Positions 51,816 to 60,331 of a DNA stretch of 64,000 nucleotides are shown here, piece after piece. Source of the DNA: an uncultured Lachnospiraceae bacterium (GTDB taxonomy: Bacteria; Bacillota; Clostridia; Lachnospirales; Lachnospiraceae). Position 1 is the stretch's first letter; each line of letters starts with the position of its first letter. The notes beneath the pieces were generated by a model. That model had not been told where the DNA came from. It saw nothing but the letters and a program-made list of their open reading frames with translations, and searched no databases. The translations under genes were made by a program, and so were the position numbers. The stretch lies in assembly GCA_910579865.1 (NCBI GenBank), contig CAJTXA010000011.1:71906-135905 (forward strand). Reading direction: 5' to 3'.

Positions 51816-51853
51816 GTCAAAAAGATATTTTTGAGCAGTGTTTTATTATATAG
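51816..51853. repeat. Right arm of an inverted repeat flanking purE
   Basis: In the purE leader. Read on the minus strand it begins CTATATAATAAAACACTG and includes a TATAAT. It also contains its own short palindrome TCAAAAA-GATA-TTTTTGA on the plus strand. Confidence 0.8.
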
Positions 51854-51858
51854 GAATA

Positions 51859-51892
51859 CTCTGTCAGCTTTTATTTTACAATACTGACAGAG
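51859..51892 (-). terminator. Hairpin after the aminopeptidase gene
   Basis: The perfect 9-base arms CTCTGTCAG / CTGACAGAG (51859-51867, 51884-51892) lie nine bases after the aminopeptidase stop. The following T content is modest, so termination may be partial and allow read-through into purE. Confidence 0.6.
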
Positions 51893-51900
51893 AACAACTG

Positions 51901-53943
51901 TTAAATATTTAAAAGTTCTGTTCCTGGCAAAACAAATTTTCCATCAGAAAGTAACACAACCTTTCCCCCTTCTTTTTGACAACAGGCAATCTCTCCAATC
52001 TCCTCATAAGGAATTGTTATATCAGTATGACAATTAAAATAGGCTTTTTCTACTTCTGTTTTGCGAAGTTGGCTAAATGCATTTTCCTTAGCGATTACTT
52101 CTTTTCCATCGGGATTCCATATAAGAACCTCTTCTTCCCAACTATAGCAAGTATCTCCAACTGCAAAATGAGGCCCCATTTTCTCTACAATTAAAATTGG
52201 AAGTTTTTGTAAAATTCCATATTTTTTTGCCATAGCATAAGCTACGGTATTGGTTCCTATTGCAAATTCTCCAAGAGGAAGGGTTTCATGTCCTTGCATG
52301 ACATGCTGTTTTATATAATTGACATTTTCCTTTTCAGTTTCAAAATTTTTACAAGAATACGCACTAATACAGCCATCTTGAAATTGAATTTCTAGATCTA
52401 CAAATTTCAATCCACGCAGAAAAACTTCCTTTACATGAAGGATTCCATTTGTTCCAGCAAGCTTTGGGGAAGTAAACACTTCTCCAAGTGGAATATTCAC
52501 ATCTGCTAAACAATTTTCAAATCGAGTTTCTCGATTTTTGTCATTTAGTTCTGTTAAATTTACAATTAAATTAGTTCGATTTCCATTTGTTCCAGTAATT
52601 TGCACAAAATCACAAGCATCTAATACATCAATCAAATACTGTTGCACATTCTGATAGACAGAACAATCTAATGTATTAATTCGTATCGTTTCTTGAAAAA
52701 TTTCCTCAAAATGCTCTCCAATTTCTGGTGTTGGAAAAGCAATTATTGTAAAACTGGTTTCCTTAGAAGGGTTATATCGTTCTGCTAACTGATTTTTCTC
52801 ATTTTTAAAATCTACCATCCATTTTTGCTGTTTTTTAGAAAGTACAACACATTCTGGCTTACTTACTGGGTGAAATGGTTCCTCTCCAAATATTTCTAAT
52901 ACCGCAGGTCCTGCTACATTTCGAAAGTAAGAAGCATACTTTTCATAAATAACTTGTAAAATTGACATCTTTCTTTCATAAAATGCTTTATCAAAATAAA
53001 GTCCCTCATCTTGACAATGGTCATACTCATATTGTTTATTTGCACAAGTTGCAGTATAACCAACTCTTTGTGTCTTTTGCTTTTCTACGCTATGTAATCC
53101 ATAACGAAACATCACTGGTTCTAATCCAAGTGTAGCAAATATTATAATTGCCTTACGAATCACACGTTCAAAACCAATTGGAAAACAAATCTGTACCACT
53201 TTTTTCTTAGAAAGATCTTTTTTCGCATGTTCAAACCCTTTTTGGTAACCTTCTACAAAAGTTCTAGCCATTTTTTCAATGGTTTCTTCTGAAAGCTGAT
53301 TTAAAAAAGTAGCCATTTGAATTTCTATTTTGGTAATATATTCTCCATAGGAAAACAAATAGCGTAAATCACTCAAATCCTCCTCCAAAATAATTTTTTT
53401 TGCAAAATCAAAGGAAGGATCACATCCAGCTAAAATCCGCTTTGCATAGATTACATCACTATAATCACTTAAATACCAATAAACTGCATCAAAGATTTCC
53501 TTCTGATTTCCTTCCGTTTCAAATAAATTGTAAAGCTCAATTAACAACTCACAACCAGATACGACTTCCACAAAATTTCCTTCATAAACATCTGCAATTA
53601 ATGCTCTAAGCTCAGTATAAACAAAAGACAATAATTGACCATATTCTTTTCCCAACTTTTGCACTGCATAAGTTGGATTTGCATAACTTTTCGAATATTG
53701 TTCTGGTAAAATATCATAATATAATTGTGTATTATATGCCTGATATTCTTCAAAAGAAAATTGCTTTAATTCTCCACTTTGTTTCTTTTCCATTAATTCT
53801 TTTATCTGTAAAAGAAATCCTGCCATCTGGTAAAAATAATCTCGAAATGGCTCTTTTATTGTATCTTCCAATCGAATCATTGTAATCCGTTCCATTGATA
53901 ATTGATAACGTTCTTCTAATAATTCTTTTTCTTCTATTGTCAT
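51901..53943 (-). CDS. Aminopeptidase, M29 (AmpS/PepS-like) family C-terminal domain
   Basis: 680 residues, longer than typical M29 enzymes (about 410). The N-terminal 270 residues are helical, acidic and unfamiliar. From about residue 470 the M29 signature appears: ITGTNGNRTNLIVNLTEL, RFENCLADVNIPLGEVFTSPKLAGTNGILHV, the metal-binding GHETLPLGEFAIGTNTVAYAMAKKYGI and VEKMGPHFAVGDTCY. The metal ligands (E, H, D) expected in that part are present. Cytoplasmic; releases N-terminal residues from peptides. The start is ATG 53943 after GGGGTGA. An N-terminal fusion specific to Clostridia is likely. Confidence 0.85.
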   Translation of the reverse strand: MTIEEKELLEERYQLSMERITMIRLEDTIKEPFRDYFYQMAGFLLQIKELMEKKQSGELKQFSFEEYQAYNTQLYYDILPEQYSKSYANPTYAVQKLGKEYGQLLSFVYTELRALIADVYEGNFVEVVSGCELLIELYNLFETEGNQKEIFDAVYWYLSDYSDVIYAKRILAGCDPSFDFAKKIILEEDLSDLRYLFSYGEYITKIEIQMATFLNQLSEETIEKMARTFVEGYQKGFEHAKKDLSKKKVVQICFPIGFERVIRKAIIIFATLGLEPVMFRYGLHSVEKQKTQRVGYTATCANKQYEYDHCQDEGLYFDKAFYERKMSILQVIYEKYASYFRNVAGPAVLEIFGEEPFHPVSKPECVVLSKKQQKWMVDFKNEKNQLAERYNPSKETSFTIIAFPTPEIGEHFEEIFQETIRINTLDCSVYQNVQQYLIDVLDACDFVQITGTNGNRTNLIVNLTELNDKNRETRFENCLADVNIPLGEVFTSPKLAGTNGILHVKEVFLRGLKFVDLEIQFQDGCISAYSCKNFETEKENVNYIKQHVMQGHETLPLGEFAIGTNTVAYAMAKKYGILQKLPILIVEKMGPHFAVGDTCYSWEEEVLIWNPDGKEVIAKENAFSQLRKTEVEKAYFNCHTDITIPYEEIGEIACCQKEGGKVVLLSDGKFVLPGTELLNI

Positions 53944-53961
53944 TCATTCACCCCATTCTTT

Positions 53962-54294
53962 TTATAAACCCAATAAAAAAAGCATCATCATACTAATTAA
54001 TACTGCTGAATTTCCAATACTTCCTATCCATGAAAACAAAAAGAAAATCTCTTCTTCCTGAAAACTTCGAATTCCAAAATACAAACCATATCCAGAAAGA
54101 AAGATTGCAAGAATACCAAGTACACCAACTTCCAATCCTCCTTCCCCTCTATGCTGAAATGAAATCCAAATGGCTGCTGCACAAGCTAAAATAGCCCCAA
54201 TAGCAAGCAGCGTAGAGAAAATTCCTCCAACTGACTGACTTTTATCAGAAAATTTATATTTTTTACGATTTCCACTATTTATTTTATTTTTCAA
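53962..54294 (-). CDS. Small membrane protein, DUF6142-like
   Basis: About 110 residues: a basic N-terminus (KKYKFSDKSQSVGGIFSTLLA), then three membrane helices (about residues 20-40, 55-72, 85-105), ending FSWIGSIGNSAVLISMMMLFLLGL in outline. The pattern KFSDK-GIxSTxLA ... GEGGLxVGxLG ... FSWIGxxxN matches the DUF6142 family of Lachnospiraceae as I recall it. The start could be TTG 54294 (AAAAGGG upstream) or GTG 54312. It overlaps or abuts the vanZ-like gene. Confidence 0.65.
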   Translation of the reverse strand: MKNKINSGNRKKYKFSDKSQSVGGIFSTLLAIGAILACAAAIWISFQHRGEGGLEVGVLGILAIFLSGYGLYFGIRSFQEEEIFFLFSWIGSIGNSAVLISMMMLFLLGL

Positions 54295-54760
54295 TCGGCA
54301 TCCCTTTTCCACTCCATTTTCTTACATACTGTGCCATCCAGAAGAGAAGATAACCAAGTATCCCTCCTATCGTATTTAAAAGTAAATCATCCACATCAAA
54401 ACTTCCTACTTTATAAATAAGCTGTGTTGTTTCAATTACTAAACTAAATAGAAAAGTCAGGCAGGTTACGGTATAACAACTTCTAGTACGTATTGCTAAA
54501 AATGGAAGAAAAAATCCAAATGGCATAAGTCCTACTATATTTCCTGCTAGATTTAATAAAACTGCTGTAAATCCTAATTGTTCTCTATAGTGCCAAAATC
54601 GCCAAATTTCCTTAAATAATACCAAATTATAGCGATACGTTTTATTTATTTCTGTATGAGTTCGGCCAAACATTTCCGCAAACAATAAAAAATATACCAA
54701 TGCAATTAGATAAACTAAAAAAGCTACCCAACCTGCCAGCTTCCATTCTCTTCGATTCAC
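54284..54760 (-). CDS. VanZ-like membrane protein
   Basis: 158 residues with four or five membrane helices. The VanZ family motifs are present: ALVYFLLFAEMFGR, NLVLFKEIWRFWHY, NLAGNIVGLMPFGFFLPFL (helix with NxxxFxPxG) and LFSLVIETTQLIYKVGSFDVDDLLLNTIGGILGY. VanZ confers mild teicoplanin resistance in enterococci, but most homologues have no proven role. The start is GTG 54760 after GGGGATAG. Co-transcribed with the small membrane protein downstream. Confidence 0.9.
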   Translation of the reverse strand: MNRREWKLAGWVAFLVYLIALVYFLLFAEMFGRTHTEINKTYRYNLVLFKEIWRFWHYREQLGFTAVLLNLAGNIVGLMPFGFFLPFLAIRTRSCYTVTCLTFLFSLVIETTQLIYKVGSFDVDDLLLNTIGGILGYLLFWMAQYVRKWSGKGMPIEK

Positions 54761-54775
54761 ATTCTATCCCCTTTA

Positions 54776-54928
54776 TCAAAATAATATCTTTGATTTATTT
54801 TTTAACAAAGAAGCTCCGGCAACAATAGATATAATTCCTGTTACAATTCCTGTTACCAAAAGAATGACCCCTATTGTAATACTTGCTGCTCCTGCCCTTC
54901 CCATTGTTTTATATGCTTCTTCTCCCAT
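54776..54928 (-). CDS. Small two-helix membrane protein
   Basis: 50 residues from ATG 54928, with GGGAG seven bases upstream: a short helix (GEEAYKTMGRAGAAS), then one long or two tightly packed membrane helices (ITIGVILLVTGIVTGIISIV) and a basic tail LLKNKSKILF. The frame is open back to a GTG at 55009 that would add an acidic, Gln-rich coiled segment but has a poor ribosome site. The AYxTxGRAGAxSxxxG pattern is common in small proteins of gut Clostridia. Function is unknown. Confidence 0.6.
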   Translation of the reverse strand: MGEEAYKTMGRAGAASITIGVILLVTGIVTGIISIVAGASLLKNKSKILF

Positions 54929-55027
54929 ATTCCTACTCCCTTTCCGATTCCATACCTCTAACTGTTTTTGAGCTTGTTCTTTTTCTTCTTGATTTTCTAA
55001 TTCTTTCACTTTCTACCACTTACTTTC

Positions 55028-55705
55028 TTACTTTAATGCACCATACTTTTGATAATAAGCATCAATTGCTGTTTTTATAGTATCATCGATAATGATCTTT
55101 CCTTTATATGGACGATTATAAAGATACTCCATCACTTCTTCCATCGTTACAATTGCTGTTGTCTCCATCTCATACGTATCCTGAATTTCTGCTAGTGCAC
55201 TCTTTTCTCCATGCCCACGTTCCATTCTATCTACAGAAACTACCAAACCAATAATTTGAATATCGCCTTGTGCTTTTACAATTGGAAGTGTTTCCTGAAT
55301 TGAAGTTCCAGCTGTTGTAACATCTTCAATAATCAAAACACGATCTCCATCACAGATTGGACTTCCCAGTAAAATCCCAGTATCTCCATGATCTTTTGCT
55401 TCTTTTCGATTGGAACAATAACGAATATCTACCTGATACAATTCACTAATTTCCATTGCTGTTGCAACAGAAAGTGGAATCCCCTTATAAGCTGGTCCAA
55501 ACAATATATCAAACTCCAATCCAAACTTATCTTGAATCGCCTTAGCATAAAATTCACCTAATTTTTTTAACTGTGCACCTGTACGATAAAATCCCGTATT
55601 AATAAAAAATGGCGTCTTTCTACCACTCTTAGTAACAAAATCACCAAATTTCAAAACGCCACAATCCACCATAAATCCGATAAAATCCTGCTTATACTGT
55701 TCCAT
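55028..55705 (-). CDS. pyrE: Orotate phosphoribosyltransferase
   Basis: 225 residues. The N-terminal GVLKFGDFVTKSGRKTPFFINTG, FDILFGPAYKGIPLSVATAM, the RKEAKDHGDTGILLG loop and the PRPP-binding motif VLIIEDVTTAGTSIQET are diagnostic. It forms OMP from orotate and PRPP. AAGGAG precedes ATG 55705. It is separated from pyrD by 629 non-coding bases, whereas in most relatives it follows pyrD directly. Confidence 0.97.
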   Translation of the reverse strand: MEQYKQDFIGFMVDCGVLKFGDFVTKSGRKTPFFINTGFYRTGAQLKKLGEFYAKAIQDKFGLEFDILFGPAYKGIPLSVATAMEISELYQVDIRYCSNRKEAKDHGDTGILLGSPICDGDRVLIIEDVTTAGTSIQETLPIVKAQGDIQIIGLVVSVDRMERGHGEKSALAEIQDTYEMETTAIVTMEEVMEYLYNRPYKGKIIIDDTIKTAIDAYYQKYGALK

Positions 55706-56334
55706 ATGTCTATACTCCTTATTTTTTTGGCTTTTAACAGCCTATTTTACATTTTTATGTTATTTTACTTTCTATTATTTTTATTGGTTTGCAATTTCAT
55801 CGTTTTTTAGTATAGCATTATCTTTTTTAATATTCAAGGGTTATTAATAACTTCTTTCATAATTTTACCTTATTTTAAAATATTCATTTCTTTTTCATAA
55901 GCCTTAAAAACATAAAATAAGTAAGATAAATACTAAATTTTTCACTTTGAAAACTTTTTTAGATTATTTCTAATTAAAAAATCTTACCATAGAAGTTATA
56001 AGACAATTTACCATTATATTATTATATTTCTATTTATAATTAATATTTAGAATAAACTGAAAAATTCTATGATAAACATATAGAAACATAATCTTTATCT
56101 AACCCTATCAACTTCTTTAAAAAGTTAATAATTTATTTTTATTTTAAAGAATAAAGAGGAAAAGGGAACAATTTTTACAACAGATAATACATTCTGCAAA
56201 TTATTTTTACAGTAATAATAAAAAACAACAAAATATCTACTGTATTTCCAATCTCCATTAAAAATTGTTATTTCTTATTACAAAAAGAAATTTCCCTTGA
56301 TAAATCTCTTAAAGTAGCATACTCTACGAAAACT
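55706..56334. other. AT-rich gap between pyrD and pyrE, no gene
   Basis: 629 bases, well under 25% G+C, without a usable open frame. Two stretches resemble parts of the putative invertible promoter segment upstream of the polysaccharide operon: about 56268-56320 (CTTGATAAATCTCTTAA) against 47212-47250 (CTTGACAAATCTCTTAA), and about 56177-56215 (ACAACAGATAATACATTC...) against 47268-47307 (ACAACGGATAGCACGTTT...). The order of the two blocks is exchanged. No recombinase-type inverted repeat was found around it. Confidence 0.55.
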
Positions 56335-57237
56335 CTATTTTACACATCCTACTAACTCTCCAATCTCATTTACCCCATGTTTTTTCATATACTGTTCTAT
56401 TCCTTCTATAACTTCCAAAGTAGCAGTAGGGCAAAAGAAATTTGCTGTTCCAACGGAAACTGCTGTCGCACCAGCTAGTATAAATTCTATCGCATCTTTT
56501 GCTGTTTGGATTCCTCCCATTCCAATCATGGGAATCTTTACTGCATTTGCTGCCTCGTAAACCATACGTACTGCCACTGGTTTTATTGCTGGCCCTGATA
56601 AGCCACCTGTCTTATTTGCTAAAGCAAATGTTCTCTTTTCAATATCAATTTTCATTCCAGTCAATGTATTAATCAAAGACAACGCATCTGCTCCCCCTGC
56701 CTCTGCTGCCTTTGCCATATCTGCAATACTAGTAACATTTGGACTTAATTTCATAATAATTGGCTGTTTTGCACGTTTTTTCAATTCTTTTGTAATCGCT
56801 TCTACTGCTTTTGCATCTTGTCCAAAAGCAATTCCTCCTTCTTTTACATTTGGACAAGAAATATTGATTTCCATTAGATCAATTTCTTCTTCTGCAAGAC
56901 ATTCTACTACTTCACAATAATCTTCTGTTGTCTTTCCACATACGTTTACAATAATCTTTGTATCATATTGTTTTAAAAATGGAATATCTCTCTTTCGAAA
57001 TACATCGATTCCTGGATTTTGCAGTCCAATTGCATTTAACATTCCACCATAAGTTTCCGCAATTCTTGGTGTTGGATTTCCAGGCCACGGCACATTTGCT
57101 ACCCCTTTTGTCACAACTGCTCCTAATCGATTTAAATCTACAAAATCACAATATTCTGCTCCCGATCCAAATGTTCCAGAAGCTGTCATAACTGGGTTTT
57201 TTAATTCTACACCTGCAATGTTTACTTTTGTATTCAT
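56335..57237 (-). CDS. pyrD: Dihydroorotate dehydrogenase B, catalytic subunit
   Basis: 300 residues, class 1B. NPVMTASGTFGSGAEYCDFVDLNRLGAVVTKG (in outline) is the FMN/substrate segment; the catalytic loop with Cys is in NISCPNVKEGGIAFGQD; MKLSPNVT, GMGGIQTAKDAIEFILAGA and VSVGTANF bind FMN. It oxidises dihydroorotate and passes electrons to PyrK. Its ATG shares one base with the pyrK stop (TAATG). GAGGAGG precedes it. Confidence 0.97.
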   Translation of the reverse strand: MNTKVNIAGVELKNPVMTASGTFGSGAEYCDFVDLNRLGAVVTKGVANVPWPGNPTPRIAETYGGMLNAIGLQNPGIDVFRKRDIPFLKQYDTKIIVNVCGKTTEDYCEVVECLAEEEIDLMEINISCPNVKEGGIAFGQDAKAVEAITKELKKRAKQPIIMKLSPNVTSIADMAKAAEAGGADALSLINTLTGMKIDIEKRTFALANKTGGLSGPAIKPVAVRMVYEAANAVKIPMIGMGGIQTAKDAIEFILAGATAVSVGTANFFCPTATLEVIEGIEQYMKKHGVNEIGELVGCVK

Positions 57238-58019
57238 TAAAGTTCCACCTCCTCCGCATCAAAAACTGGCCCATCTTTACAAATCCGCTTATTATGTACA
57301 TGGGAATGTTCATCTACTTCCTTTGATTGACAGACACAAGCCAGACATGCGCCTATTCCACAAGCCATCTTTTCTTCCAGAGAAATCTGTGCTGGAATTC
57401 CTTTTTCTTTTGCATAACTTTGTACTGCCCGAAGCATTGGTGTTGGCCCACAAGCATAGATCTGTTCTGCTTCAAAATGTTTTCCTTGAATTACATCTAA
57501 TACATTTCCTTTGATTCCTGCACTTCCATCTTCTGTTGAAATAGAAACCGTTCCATACTGTTTTAATTCTTCTATCAAAAATAATTCTTTTCCATTTCGA
57601 TACCCTAATATAATTTCTTTCTCTCCCTGCAGTCTTTTTGCAAGTTCCAACAATGGTGGAATTCCAATTCCTCCTCCAATTAGATATGCCTTTTTATGTT
57701 CTTTTAATCGATACCCGTTCCCTAAAGGCCCCATAATATCCAATCTATCACCACTCTTGTAAGAGGAAAACTCTTTTGTTCCCTCTCCCACAATCCGATA
57801 AACCACTCGGAGCCTGTTCTGTTCTTTTTCTACTTCACAGATACTAATTGGTCTTGGAAGAAGTCTAGAACCTTCTTTACAATAGATAGAAAGGAACTGC
57901 CCTGGCTGCGCAGCTTTCGCAATAGATTCTGTTTGGAACCAAATACTATAAATATTGGTTGCAATTTTATCTTGTTTTATAATAACTGCCTGTTCTTTCC
58001 ATTTCCATTGATTCTCCAT
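57237..58019 (-). CDS. pyrK: Dihydroorotate dehydrogenase electron transfer subunit
   Basis: 260 residues. The FAD domain carries LLPRPISICEV (RPxSI motif), the NAD domain AYLIGGGIGIPPLLELAKRL and YACGPTPMLRAV, and the C-terminus the 2Fe-2S ligands in CGIGACLACVC plus a later Cys (KRICKDGPVF). It transfers electrons from PyrD to NAD+. It lies between pyrF and pyrD. AAAGGA precedes ATG 58019. Confidence 0.97.
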   Translation of the reverse strand: MENQWKWKEQAVIIKQDKIATNIYSIWFQTESIAKAAQPGQFLSIYCKEGSRLLPRPISICEVEKEQNRLRVVYRIVGEGTKEFSSYKSGDRLDIMGPLGNGYRLKEHKKAYLIGGGIGIPPLLELAKRLQGEKEIILGYRNGKELFLIEELKQYGTVSISTEDGSAGIKGNVLDVIQGKHFEAEQIYACGPTPMLRAVQSYAKEKGIPAQISLEEKMACGIGACLACVCQSKEVDEHSHVHNKRICKDGPVFDAEEVEL

Positions 58020-58061
58020 ATCAACATTTTCCTTTCCATTTTATTTCTGTATCTCTATCTT

Positions 58062-58985
58062 TTATTTCGAAAGTGCTTCATTAATGTCAGTAATCATGTC
58101 TATTACTGCTTGACGTGCTGCATCTGCATAATGCTCCTCGCCAAACAAAGCATACTTTTCATTTTTATAAGCTGCAATAATTCCCCGAGAAGAATTTACA
58201 ATAGCTCCCAATCCATCTTTATGGAAATAATGTACCAAATCTTGTGCTTTTCCGCCTTGTGCTCCATATCCTGGTACCAAAATATAAGTTTTTGGCATTA
58301 ACTTGCGAAGAACTTTTCCCATCTCTGGATAAGTAGCCCCTACTACAGCACCAATATAACTATACGTTTCTCCCATATGTGCCTCTCCCCATTTGGCCAC
58401 TTGTTCCCCCACTAATTCATACAAAGGTTTGCCATCAACCAGTTTGTCCTGAAATTCTCCACTAGAAGGATTTGATGTCTTAACTAAAATAAATAATCCC
58501 TTTTTTTCCTCTTTACATACATCTAAAAATGGCTGAACTCCATCTGTACCAAAATAAGGATTTACTGTAGCAAAATCCTCATTAAAAACAGAATATCTTT
58601 TATTTCCTATCTGTACTTTTCCTAAATGGGCTTCTGCATAAGCAGCAGAAGTTGAGCCAATATCTCCTCTCTTTATATCTCCAATTACTACTAATCCTTT
58701 TTCTTTTGCATAGGCACAAGTCTTTTGAAATACTTTTAATCCTTCCAGTCCAAACTGTTCATACATTGCAATCTGTGGCTTTATTGCAGGAATCAAATCA
58801 AAAGTCGCATCAATAATTCCTTTATTAAACTGCCAAGCTGCTTCCGCTGCCGCTTCTAACGTCTCTCCCATTTCTGCAAATACTTTACTGCAAATTTCTT
58901 TTGGAATATAATTCATCATTGGATCTAAGCCTACTACAATTGGTGCATTTGTCTTTCTAATTTTTGCTACTAATTGGTTAATCAT
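58062..58985 (-). CDS. pyrF: Orotidine 5'-phosphate decarboxylase, type 2
   Basis: 307 residues, the longer subfamily found in Clostridia and actinobacteria. Conserved parts: PIVVGLDPMMNYIP, IPAIKPQIAMYEQFGLEGL, VIGDIKRGDIGSTSAAYAEAHLG (catalytic DxKxxD as DIKRGD) and LVPGYGAQGGKAQDL. It makes UMP. It is the first gene of pyrF-pyrK-pyrD. AGGAG precedes ATG 58985. I saw no PyrR attenuator in the 115 bases upstream. Confidence 0.96.
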   Translation of the reverse strand: MINQLVAKIRKTNAPIVVGLDPMMNYIPKEICSKVFAEMGETLEAAAEAAWQFNKGIIDATFDLIPAIKPQIAMYEQFGLEGLKVFQKTCAYAKEKGLVVIGDIKRGDIGSTSAAYAEAHLGKVQIGNKRYSVFNEDFATVNPYFGTDGVQPFLDVCKEEKKGLFILVKTSNPSSGEFQDKLVDGKPLYELVGEQVAKWGEAHMGETYSYIGAVVGATYPEMGKVLRKLMPKTYILVPGYGAQGGKAQDLVHYFHKDGLGAIVNSSRGIIAAYKNEKYALFGEEHYADAARQAVIDMITDINEALSK

Positions 58986-59101
58986 TCTTTTTCTCCTTTT
59001 GCCTTTTATTCTATTTTTAACATTTTAGCATAAAGAAAGTATCCATTCAAGAAATCCCAAAAAATTATTTTAAAAAATAGATTTCCTTAAATAAATTAAT
59101 T

Positions 59102-59353
59102 TTACTTAAACAGCCTTTGATATCGTTTTTTTACTTTATTATATTCCTCTTCCGTTACAGGTTCTTCATTTATAAAATAGGTAGTTTCCTCTATATGCTC
59201 TAATCCAAAAGAAAGACTCTGTTCTATCTCTCCCTCTTTGTAATCATAGATTTTTCTTTCTGAATAATACCCCCAAATCCTCCAAAAGTTCCACTTACAT
59301 ACTTCCATTCCACTACAAAACAATAGTAATATCAATAAAATATAGTTTATCAT
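59102..59353 (-). CDS. Small exported or membrane-anchored protein, unknown
   Basis: 83 residues. An N-terminal hydrophobic helix (MINYILLILLLFCSGMEVC) is either a signal anchor or a signal peptide. A charged tail follows (YYSERKIYDYKEGEIEQSLSFG, EEYNKVKKRYQRLFK). GGAGG lies before ATG 59353. It follows the phosphatase gene by 27 bases. I recognise no family. Confidence 0.6.
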   Translation of the reverse strand: MINYILLILLLFCSGMEVCKWNFWRIWGYYSERKIYDYKEGEIEQSLSFGLEHIEETTYFINEEPVTEEEYNKVKKRYQRLFK

Positions 59354-59380
59354 TTAGCCTCCACTTTTACACAATTTTTC

Positions 59381-59992
59381 TTAATAAAAAACATTTTCTT
59401 CTGAAATCACCTGATAATGTCCATCTTTATACTCTATAATAATGACATTGCAATTCTTCTGAAACCCACCTGACCAAAATTGTTCTTTTCCATGTTGCTT
59501 TACATACATCATAATTGCCTTATTAATGGCTCCATGCGCCACAATCATAATACGTTCCAATCCCTTTTTTTCTAATGGCTCAATTTCATCTTGCATAAAG
59601 CCCGCTGCTCTTTTTCCAGCATCTTCTAATCGTTCTCCTCCTTCTGCCGGAACATACAGCCCAGGTTCTTCAAAAAACTGATTTACCAATTTTCTTTCCT
59701 TCTCTGTCATCTGTTCCATAATCTTTCCTTCCAACACGCCAAACCCTATTTCTCGAATCCTTTTATCTTGAACTACGGTAATCGGTCTTCCAGCCATAAT
59801 CCATTCTGCTGTTTCATAAGCCCTTTTTAACGTACTAGCATATACAACATCAAATCTTACTTTCCAAAGATTCTTTCCTGTTTCCTTTGCCAAACGCCGT
59901 CCTTCCTCATTTAATTCAATATCAGAAGTACCCTGAAGCCGTTTTTCCTTATTCCAAACAGTTTCCCCATGTCGTACCAAATAAATCTCCAT
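59381..59992 (-). CDS. Histidine phosphatase family protein (GpmB/CobC-like)
   Basis: 203 residues. The catalytic LVRHGETVWNKEKRLQGTSDIEL contains the phosphorylated His (RHGET), with LKRAYETAEWI, the acid region REIGFGVLEGK and the second His in IMIVAHGAINKAIMM. It is a monomeric phosphoglycerate-mutase-like phosphatase; substrate is unknown and could be any phosphate ester. AAAGGA lies before ATG 59992. Confidence 0.9.
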   Translation of the reverse strand: MEIYLVRHGETVWNKEKRLQGTSDIELNEEGRRLAKETGKNLWKVRFDVVYASTLKRAYETAEWIMAGRPITVVQDKRIREIGFGVLEGKIMEQMTEKERKLVNQFFEEPGLYVPAEGGERLEDAGKRAAGFMQDEIEPLEKKGLERIMIVAHGAINKAIMMYVKQHGKEQFWSGGFQKNCNVIIIEYKDGHYQVISEENVFY

Positions 59993-60082
59993 TTTCTTAT
60001 TCCATCCTTTCCCTTTTGTCTATCCTATCATAACACAATCCATTCTTATTGCAAACAAAATCATAAAAGATTCTTTACAGAG

Positions 60083-60109
60083 TAAAAAGACGGCACTTTT
60101 TCAGTGCCG
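60083..60109 (-). terminator. Terminator of the DUF2975-XRE operon
   Basis: A hairpin CGGCACT / AGTGCCG with loop TTTTTC (60091-60109), followed on the minus strand by TCTTTTT. Its 5' arm overlaps the last codons of the XRE gene. Confidence 0.8.
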
Positions 60110-60331
60110 CCCTAACAATTTTTCATTTTCATCCTCAACATATTCAAGAATATCCCCTGGTTGACATTCTAAAACTTTACAAATTGCATTTAATGTGCTA
60201 AAACGAACAGCCTTTACTTTTCCTGTTTTCAAGTAAGAAAGATTAACATTAGATATACCAACCTCTGCCGCTAAATCATTAAGCCGCATTTTTCTGTCCG
60301 CCAGCACTCGATCAAGCCGAATAATAATCAT
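60101..60331 (-). CDS. XRE-family transcriptional regulator (YozG-like)
   Basis: 76 residues, one helix-turn-helix: MIIIRLDRVLADRKMRLNDLAAEVGISNVNLSYLKTGKVKAVRFSTLNAICKVLECQPGDIL in outline. This is the short Cro/C1 type paired with DUF2975 membrane proteins in many Firmicutes. The ATG overlaps the DUF2975 stop (four bases). It probably regulates its own operon. Confidence 0.92.
   Translation of the reverse strand: MIIIRLDRVLADRKMRLNDLAAEVGISNVNLSYLKTGKVKAVRFSTLNAICKVLECQPGDILEYVEDENEKLLGRH

Noticed and set aside
51780..51900. Purine riboswitch upstream of purE
   Set aside because: The conserved loop sequences of the purine aptamer are absent. Only a hairpin and the inverted-repeat arm are present.
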